DNA from: Mesostigma viride
Lineage: Eukaryota > Streptophyta > Mesostigmatophyceae > Mesostigmatales > Mesostigmataceae
Direction of reading: 5' to 3'
DNA: 41,000 nt
Assembly: GCA_009746045.1 (NCBI GenBank)
Contig: RPFO01000015.1
Location: forward strand, 1,886,529 to 1,927,528
Positions 29,239 through 38,900 of the stretch are shown in pieces. The translations under genes were made by a program, and so were the position numbers. The notes under the pieces are model-generated. The model had not been told where the DNA came from, made no database searches, and saw nothing but the letters and a program-made list of their open reading frames with translations. Numbering within the stretch: the stretch's first letter is position 1; the number at the start of each line of letters is the position of its first letter.

Positions 29239-29933
29239 AATCTCACTCGTTGGTCATTTTAGGAGCGTGAGCTGCAGGGGTCGGGTTGAGCCTACCCAAT
29301 TTTGCGACCGAGCAAAATGGCCAGGAATAATGTTCGACATCTGGCGGCAAACAGGAGGAAAAAATGGTTTCGACCAAGGTTTCGACCTAGTTTTTTTGCA
29401 AAGCTTAGCCCTAACCGGGAGAAGACAAGTCTGCGGGGGCTGAGATTAAATAAGAGGTACCTTGAAATTAAATAAGAGGCGTGCCTCTATGAATATATAG
29501 TTTTGGAGGCGAGTTTCTGTTGGCGTTAAGTCGTAGTATTGTACGATTGATATACCTATTGGTACAGTCATTCCCGCGTTAAGTTGCGTTTCTTAAGGTT
29601 GCGTTCCCGCGTTAAGTTGCGGCGCCGAAGTTTGGGGGGCGACCGCAACTTAAGCATGGAGGCCATCGCAACTTAACGCGGTAATGACTCGATTTGTAGG
29701 TGTCAGGCCATTTTTGGCCGCACAAGAGGCCATGTTTTGCCAAGTCCGGACCCGCTACAAAATACGCAAGCCCCTCTGGCGGATACTCCCCCCTAATTTT
29801 TGCAACCAGCAACCAGCGGTCACGAAGCTCGCTTTATGTAGGGGAAAGGACTAGGAGGAAGGACGCGGGCTCAAGCACAAATTGGCCCTGGGCTTCAGCC
29901 AAAGCACGTTGCGTACCCATGCCAGAAAGTTCC
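29239..29933. promoter_or_regulatory. Divergent intergenic region between the two glycosyltransferase genes
   Basis: About 0.7 kb separates the two start codons, so it must contain both promoters, possibly a shared one. It holds a direct repeat ATTAAATAAGAGG (about 29,446 and 29,467) and the fold-back element below. No clear TATA box was assigned. Confidence 0.5.
29567..29688. repeat. Small fold-back element (MITE-like)
   Basis: Ends are inverted copies of about 23 bp sharing CCGCGTTAAGTTGCG with one mismatch (AGTCATT on the outside). A third, direct copy of CCCGCGTTAAGTTGCG lies near 29,607. The unit is about 122 bp and could fold into a hairpin. No certain target duplication. Confidence 0.7.
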
Positions 29934-32900
29934 ATGGTGTTTCGCTGTGGATCTTTCATGAAATTCACCCGGCTTATGCCAGGGTTGATACTAAAAATTC
30001 CAAGAACCACCGTTTTGGCAAGAATCACGGCCCTTATCCTAATACTAGCTTTGAATTGCGGGCCAGCAATTGCCGGCAAGATAGCAAGGAGCAATGCTAG
30101 TCTTCCAAGCGGCACCGAAATGGTATGGGCTGGTAAAGGCGGGCAAGTCAATTGGGTGCGATACTCTCACCATTCAACACATGCTTCCGCCAGGTCACTG
30201 CTGTCTGTTTCTTACCTACGCCGGCTTCCTTTTGCGGGGAATGTCGACGTTTCCCAGGACGCTTTCTCCGAAACTTGGACAACCTCAGCTGATAAGCAAG
30301 GACAAGGGAGTTCCGTACCTAGTTCGGCGAAGTCGCATGTCCCCTGCATGTTCAAAATTATTGTGAGTCCCCAGTGCATGGATGGCTGACGGTGCTTCTG
30401 TGTTCAATTACTGCCATATGCTTTCATTTTGCCATCAGCATATGGCTTCCTTTGTTTTTAAGTCTCCTGGTTTTGAGTATGACAGCATTATAGCACGCGT
30501 GCCTCTGTCCACCGTTTACTTGTACCAATCTGACCATTCCTTCTCCCAGACATTCTAGCTGAATGTCATCTTCAGTGTGTCTCAATTATGGTATCATCGG
30601 GACTGCGCTGGCTGCTTACTGTTTTTGGGGCCCCGCTTATATATACTATGATGTCTGCTTATGCATGATCTCTGCTTATATAAATGAGGTCGAATCTCCA
30701 CCATTTACAAAGGGAAGAGTTAGCTGTACCCTAAACATTGCTTTTTTTTTAGTATTGCCCGAGTGGTTCGAGGCACGTTAGGCAGGCAGCCTTTCCTCTA
30801 TGCTGGATTGCTGCCCTGGTTGCACCACCTTTATGGCATTGCATGACTTGAGTCCTTGCCCATTATGCATGATAGAAAGAAGCGTTCTTCCTTTTGTACA
30901 AGCACATGCCTTACATTACAACGTTTCCCAACTTGATGTGCAGGTTTTGACTTACAACCGGCCTGACAGCCTAAATCGTGCGCTGGAGTCTCTAGGCAAT
31001 GCCGACTATGATGGAGATGAAGTGTCCCTGGAGCTATTTCTGGATCACATGCCGATGGAGCCCATGCATGCCTCTGCTGATTCAGCAGACAGCACTGGCA
31101 TTTGCGGAGGCCCAGGGGCTCCTCCATGCCCTGCCTTTGTGCCAAAACAGCGGCCCGGTGACCCAAAAGCTCAGGCGGTGTGGGATGTCAAGCAGATTGC
31201 GACGGATTTCAGGTGGCCATTTGGGCCGAAGAGGGTCCACTGGTACACGGGCAACGTGGGCACCCAGGGGCAGTGGCTCCAGGCATGGTACCCGACCAGC
31301 AACGACGAGTATGCCTACTTTGTTGAGGATGACATGGAGGTACGCATACAACATGCGTTGTGGGGATAGCATATTTGTGTGCTAGTTTATTGCGTTATGG
31401 GGGTTACGTTTGCTGCTATGGATGGCAAATATTGAGCATTCTCTATTCCCCATCTGCTGCTGTGCCTTCATTTCCCATCCAGCATTTGCCTTGTTCTCGC
31501 GGTTCTTTTCTTGGCCTAGTCTTGCTTATCATGCTGTTTCTTTTCTGGTCATTCCTCTTGTTTTTTGGGGGGCCCAGATTGTTTCTTCCCAGTTCCCTTC
31601 ATTCACAGTACTTACTGGTTCCCGGCTGGCCTCTTTCCCGGCCTGCTGACTTGCCTGCTATTGTCATGTTAAATTGTAGAACAACCAGAGTGTTCTGACG
31701 TGGGCCGCATTTGAAGTGTAGCTAGATTTCTTGTGTAGTGTAGACTTTTTGCCTGCCGTTTTAACCCATAGTCCGTAAACTACCGATCTGTCGGGTAGTT
31801 TGACAAACGGTCGAATTTCGCGCCGCGTCGCAAGCGCCACGCCACTTGTGACGGAGTAAAGTTGTCCGATGGGTCCGGGAACAGTTAGGGACGAAGGTGA
31901 TGCATAGGTTTGGGGGTTATATTAGCCATAGCCTGGTAATTACAACGTGCATTGAGCAAGTATCACGTGACTTTGGTGGGAAATTTTCACTCGCGCACGC
32001 GCGCAACGGGATATGGCTGCCAGCGTGCTGTAGCACGAAATCTTGCGTCTTGCGGCTTGAAACAGTTCAGAATGTTGCTCAGAATGGTAATGCGTGATTT
32101 TCGTAGGTCAGACACGTTGGCCAGATTTTTAGGATTGGGAAAATACAGGTGGAAAAATACTGCCTTCTTGGTCGTCAGTGCCAGATGAGTCATAGCTTAT
32201 CATCTGTCGATTTTCTCCCTATGGCCGGGTAGTCTGCGCCAGCCCGGCCGAGCGTCCAGTTTCTGTACGGGACATCCGTTGCAGCGTTTCCTGGGATTGC
32301 GGATGCGTTTATAGGCCATCTTTGCACTGAACATCAACCTGGTAAGCATGGCTGATGCACGCATGATGCGGATATGGCGGCCTATGCTTGTATATCATTA
32401 GTATGTGTGAGATATGAGAGTCCCGGCCAGCAGAATCCGGAAAGGTCGTGATCGTGCCAGGTACGGCAACGTGTTGTTTGCAGCGCAATACGTCTTCCAT
32501 GCATTATATTTCACGAGTCTATTAGTGCACCGTTCAGCAAGCTTCCACACCTGCTGTAAAGGGTGGTATTAGCCCTGAAAGTGCACAGTTTATGGCATAT
32601 CTTTGGAGTATTTCATTCCGTCAGTGCAGGTAGGCAATGTGCTTGTATTCCAGCACTTTTGGCAGCATTTTATGGCTTGTTAGACCTCATTATTGTGTTG
32701 CATGTCAAAGATAGCTGTTTACGCGCGCGTAACCCACACACATATATGAGCTTGTATATAGGTCTAATGGGTTATCCGGGTGGTCTGACCCAAGGAACCT
32801 CCCATTGGACTATCCGAGTAAGTTGTCCAACTGTGGTATTGAGGTTCCCTGCCCTTCGGGAAGTTAGGGCGGGGTATGTAGACTTTTTCTTGGGGGAAAA

Positions 32901-35900
32901 AGATCGTCTTTTTGCCAACTTTGACTAGAGCTGTCATCCGAATGCCTTGATAAACCCGCGGTATTATTGCATATTCTGAAAGCCCTTGAAGCGTAGATGC
33001 GTTTGGCATCTTGGTTGAGGGTATTTGGAGTTGGTCTATGAGTTATGATTTTTTTTTAATTTTGGGGGGTATGAAAATGCCAAAAATGGGTCAGCGGACT
33101 ATAACTAAATCTGGTTTTCTAGTGGTTTTCTTTTTTCTTCCCTAAATAGCAACTGTCACTGTAATTGTGGCGGGCACGCATATGAACTTAGTTAGTTTGA
33201 GCACCACAATCCTGATTACTGGGGTAACTACTGTACAGAATGCTTGACAGTGAGCGTAAGTATAGCCTGCGTGCCTGGAAAGTTTGCTAGAGACTGTCTG
33301 TCAATAACGAGGTAGAGCCGTACTTTTTGGAAGTGGCAGCCTTCCAACATGCCCTCAAAGTGCTTTTCAAAGTATTTAGTGGCCTTTCAAGGTATCTTCA
33401 CTTTGGCTGAGAAAGATGTGAAGAAAGGTGAAATAATGGCATTTCATTTACAGGCGGTGTTTGAAAAAGTATAGGAAACGTTATTATCTGTGGAATTCGT
33501 ATGCACTATGTATTGGCCACTATGCACGGATGACGGAGGTCATGGCCCAGATTTCTCATGCCAAAGAGAGGAAACTCAATTCAAATTGAATCCCACTAAT
33601 AGTTTCTGACAGACGTTTGGTGAACAACAATGTTTCCCAGAATCCTGACTGAAAACATGGCTGCATCAGTGTTTCTGCTAAGGTGGGGGGCGTTCCGGAC
33701 GATCTGGACGAGGCCGCGCAGCGGCTGAGTGGGGGGGGTCCGGTTGGGGCGTCGGCGATTTTTTTTTTTCAAAACAAACCTGTATAGCAATTCTATCATG
33801 CTTTTAAATGGGTTTATTGGTCTCTTACAAAACTGCCAGGGCCATCATTTACATTGAATTTATTAAGTGAGACAACTATTTAATTTATTGTATACATACT
33901 ACTCTAACACTTGATGATAAACAGTTAAACACACTACAAGCTGGTTACACCGCCTAAGTGGCTGAAGGCCTGAAGCTTTCATGCGACGCAACCACACCTC
34001 TCAGCGCAGAACCACACTACCAAACCTCAAAGTCGGCATTAAAGGTTCTGCCCGGATAAACAGACAATGTCCACTGAGTGTACAGAGTGGCCAATATGCA
34101 ATGGCAGGCGGCAGCAGCCAACTTGGTACTGAATCTGAAAAACATCATCAGGGTCCACTGCGGGTGCTGTGGCGGAAGGATACCCCATGTTATTAGACTC
34201 ATGATGTTATTGCATATTATGAAAGCCCTTGAAGTGTAGATACTCCTAGCATCTTGGTTGGGGGTATTTGGAGTTGTGGCCTATGAGTTATGAATTTTGG
34301 CAATTTAAGGGGTGTGAAAGTGCCAAAAATGGCCTGATGGAGTATATAGAGTTATTCCAGAAAGAGCTAGATAGGGCAGTTTAATGCTGTTCCTCCTTAC
34401 CTGGAGGGGTGATCATAAAAAACAGGGCCAGCTAGGAGGTCAATCGTGGGGTGGACAGCGGAATATCCTTGATTATGGTTTGCTGACTTACAATATGGCG
34501 AGGCTTTTTACAATCCAACAAACTATGTAGGGGGTGACATCTTTGGACCGACACGTGGTACCAGCGGCCAAAGGCCATGATGGGCTGGCTGACCTGAAAG
34601 GGAGCTCTCCAGGAAGCTAAGCTTACATAAACAATGACAGGATGATAGGATGATGCAGAAATAATGCAGGGGAATTCGCCAGGGCGGCCAAGGGGCCAGG
34701 GACCAATCGACTTGGGTCGCGATAAAAGTCAGCCAAGGAGATTTTGTCTTGGAGCAAAGTATCAGGAAGAGAACAGGAAGGCAGATGGGAGTGAAATGTC
34801 GCTGGCAACACAAGTATGTGAGGAAATCGTGGTGGACCAATGTTCTGCAGAATTAGAGGACATGTCTGTAAGGTCGTCCGCTGGGTTGGAAAACCTCGTA
34901 GGCGCAATGGAGGGCAGCGAGGGCAGCCAATCACAGAGGCCCGGAATGCAAGGACAAGAAAGAGTTAGGGGAAAGGGGCAGGCATCAGGCTATGTTGGCA
35001 AATACAGCGTATGATTTGAATCAAGTACGTGAATACCCGTACTTTACGCGCGGCATAAAAAACGCCTATTTTATTTAAAATACGCGACTTGGACTTGGAA
35101 TTTCGGGGGGGTACCAGCTGGCAGCACGACGCCTAGGTTCTTTGGCGCGGCGTTTACTCCCCATCCGCGGATTTTTACTACAGAACTTGACAAGACATTA
35201 TGTGAACAATTTGAGGAGGGGGGACATCCCCCCCTATAATCGTACATGAGCGTACTCCAGAGTTTGGCCTACCGCGCCGCCCGGCGCCAGCCAAAGTGAA
35301 AAATGGCTGAGTGCGCTCTGTCAGCCAAAAGGCTGCGCCGGATCGACTTGGGAGTGTGCTACGTGCTACGGCTTCTACGACACGTGGCGCTTTTTGTAGA
35401 ATCTCTTAGTAGAAGCTCTTAGTAAGCAATAGTATTAGCATATTCTCCAAGTAGAAGAATATTAATGATTTTGTACTGCAGTGCTCCGGCTTCAGGCTGG
35501 TTGTTGGTGCAACGATGGTCTGCAACTCAAGAATGACGTCAAGCCGGCGGAAATTCGATGCCAATTGCCTGACGCCAGGTCCGGTGTCAGAATCAACAAC
35601 AACAACGACGCCTGCCTAAAAGTTTATACGTCTTCCTAGAATCAGCCAATACTTGGTAAGTTTTCAGCGTAAGTTGTAAGTACAGCAAGGCCAAAGCGGA
35701 CTCCTGCACTTAGAATCAAACGCCTGACCGAGCTAGCGGGATCACCAGAGCGCACTCCTTTCCTCAAACCAGGCTCCGGACCGGCGGGAGGAGTTAGCTC
35801 CACAAAATTTTTCTTCGCACCGCCCTAAAAATTTTGACTGGAGTACACTCCGTCGCAAAAATTCTGCCGCCGGACACATTTTTTCCCGTTTTTGGAGTCC

Positions 35901-38900
35901 GCTCCACGTCCGGAGGTGCCGCGCCGGACACACGAGTGAGTGTGCTGTGGTTGGATGTCCCCCCTCCTACAATTTGTAAGTTTCTTCCATCAAATTGCAA
36001 AATGTTTGCCTTGGCCTATAGGAATCAGTTGGCTTCAAAAGTTGGGTAGGTGCGTGGGCTACTGTACTTGCGGAAGTGACCATGGCGAAATTAGCAACAT
36101 AGGGCGAGAGAATGCAAGCCAAACGCTCGAATGTTCAAGAGGATGAGGGTTAGTGATGTTGGATTGTGGCGGAGAGTAGCTGGTTCATAATATCTCTGCT
36201 TTATTTTCATGCCATCGGCATGGGGGGTAGTATGCATTTTTCGGTCACGCGGAGTGAAATTGAATTCATGATAGCGGCAGTAAATGCGCGGTTCTGGGGG
36301 TGGTTCTGACCGTGAAGGAGGCATTAATATTGATAACATCGGATTATAAAGAGAACGTGTGCTTTGTTCCAAATTTACGGCCATTTTCTGTAAGTAACTA
36401 TTGAGGTGTGCACAGTTCGTGCCTGACAGTTTCATCATAGAAGAACGGCCGTTGTTGCTGGCCTGGGCGAGGGATTTTGATGTCAAGGTATAGATTTGTG
36501 GCGAACGTGATCTGCTTTCAGTGCTTTCCTGTATGAGCTTGTCGTTCGAAGCCTTTTGCATTGTTTTTGGCGTTCTTGTTGTGTGAGAGTGCCGCACCCT
36601 TTCTTCGCAGCGGCATCACAGCGCTCAGAAGCTGAGTGGCCGCCAAGGGTTTCTTTACATTTTTTATCGTGCAGGGAAAGAAGCGCTTTGCTGATGATCA
36701 TATTGGAGATATTGCATTCATGTGACTGCATCTAGCCAGTGAGCTGCCACCATTGGTTTATTCGAGCATGCCCTCGCTAGGATGCTGTGACAACACTAAA
36801 ATGTGCTTAGCCAACCATGATTGACATGGTTGACTGCATGCAAGCTATGTATACCATGAAACTGATTGGATTGATTACTACCAATGCAAGTGTTTTCCAC
36901 GTGGATGCACGCCCTAAACCCCTTCAGTTAGAAATGCAGTCGCGTATTTTAGACCCGCGTATGTCAAACCCCCCACGTAAACTCGCATTTTAAGGCCCGG
37001 AATAAAATACCCGTACACATATTTGCCAACCTGGGCGTCAGGTCTGCTTTCAGCAATGTGAACAATAACTAGTTGTTGAAAGAAGGCAGGTAGGCAGTGG
37101 CCCTGCAGGTGGTGTCTAGGTCACCAGGCTGGTCACGTATAGGTAACTTCACTGCATCGCCGGTGGGTGCCCTGCCACATCTGTGTGGGAAAGGGGGATA
37201 GTGCATTATAATGTTGTGCGAGAAAAAGGAAAGCAGGTGCTGGTAGAGCCTGTGCGCGGATCCGGAGTCTGCGGGGCCAGTTGTCACGACAGCTGTACTT
37301 GGAACAGAAAGTGGTAATGTGCCTGGGGATTTAGTGGGAAGTTGCGCTGCGACAGATCGAGTTGCCTGGGGGCACCTCGACTTAATTTGTAGCTCGCTGC
37401 TGAGGTTCCTGCCTTCCAGCCTTGGAAACCAATGTCTCCCGGATCTTGATCATGCTGTATTTTTCTGGCTTTCTGACTGGATGCCGGTTATCCGCCACAT
37501 TGTGAAAGGTTTGGATGTGGTGGGACGTCTATTGTAGCAAAAATATGCTACATCAAATCCCGTCAAGGGCTTTTTCTGTCTGGGTTGTACAAATTTGCAC
37601 CTGCAATGTGGATTGATATGGTGGCATAGAAAACACAGTATGGTGTCTTTTTCTTTTCTTGGCTGGAATGAAGGAAGAAAAGGCTGGTTGACCGTTTGAT
37701 CTTGTGCTTGCTAGTAACTTGCTTGCTTCAGACTATGCTCAGGGACATTGTTTGAAGGGGACCGACTGTGGTCCAGTGGTGCACTGCATCAACAGTTTGT
37801 TGTTGTCTTGCACTGCGAAATTGAGCAGGCATTACCTAGAGCTTGTCCCCGTATTGGCTGCCTTGTCTGTGATTTAAATTGACAAGCCTCCTGTGTACTT
37901 TGAGAGCCACCTCAAGAGCCAATGATATATCCGTCTTAACCCTGGAGATGCATGTTAGCCTCATGGGGTTTCCCAACCTCCCCCACCCCACCCCCCTCTC
38001 TGTCTTGCTTGGTCATGCACACACGACGCATATTCAATGTTCCTGTTTCAGCCCCTTACCCAGAAGTGCTGCCTTGCCGACATTGCCCCGCTAAATTTTC
38101 TGCTGATTGCACCCTGCCCTAATCCTAGTGTTACGCAAAGTACTCACATGGGAATGTTGTGATCCCTTGATTATCCATTTTTCCTTTTACCACATTGTAC
38201 CTACTTGCTACCCGCTGCTTGATTGCCCTGACCACTGAACTCCTCCTGGCTTCCTTTCTTCCTCGTGTTGTTGTGTTCCAACTTTTCCTGTTATTATTTG
38301 GCTCTCACATCCGTGTTTTTCCAGGTGTCCCCCTACTTCTACCAATACCTCAAGCGCATGCTTCTAAAGTATCGCTACGGCAACGATGCAAGTGGCGGTC
38401 CAGCCCGGGATCCTTCGGTGTATGGAATATCCCTACAGCGTCAGAGGACAGTTCTTGCGGAGAAAACCCTGGCGAATCCATCCCCAGGCGATTTGGAGAA
38501 GGACATCTACCAACGCCAGACAACGCCATTTATGTACTCACTTGTCGGGACATGGGGCCAGGTACTTGCACTGAATAGGTTTTCTACGCTTATTCCGCCG
38601 TTGGACGTACAAGCTTTGGGGCACTTTGCGAATCCTGGTTACTGCGTTTGGCACGTGTCCAGTTGATGCTTGTTCTTGAGATGGTTGCTGACCCTGAATA
38701 TTTTACATAAGTGTGCCAGTAGTGTATGCAGCTGTGCCTGGCAGGACTTCATATATTCAGTGTCTTTAGGCACCAAGATTGTTCTTATCACCCGGCACCC
38801 TTTTAAAAAATTTACAGTTGTGCTGCATGTGGTCGCCCAGTGCGCTGGTAGAATGTGACCACTGCTGCGCTTCTGAGCTCACTGTGGCCGTGAATTCTGG

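Larger units (their letters stand above)
31340..38324 (+). other. Intron 2 of the glycosyltransferase gene (6985 bp)
   Basis: GTACGC donor after EDDME and TTTTTCCAG acceptor before VSPYFYQYL, phase 0. The two flanking exons are adjacent in the protein family, so nothing coding for this gene lies between. The intron holds a pair of 143-bp diverged repeats (32,964 and 34,206), a 2-kb inverted-repeat element (34,994-37,030), and otherwise sequence in which I see no gene on either strand. Confidence 0.82.

Noticed and set aside
29700-29933. Upstream extension of the second glycosyltransferase to the ATG at 29700
   Set aside because: The added 78 residues have no family resemblance and would put the signal anchor far from the N-terminus. 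Kept only as an alternative start.
31776-31802. Short hairpin AAACTACC...GGGTAGTTT in intron 2
   Set aside because: Too short and imperfect to call an element. No second copy with clear borders was found.
36091-36597. 168-codon minus-strand frame in the 2-kb inverted-repeat element
   Set aside because: No recognisable transposase motif, and composition looks random.
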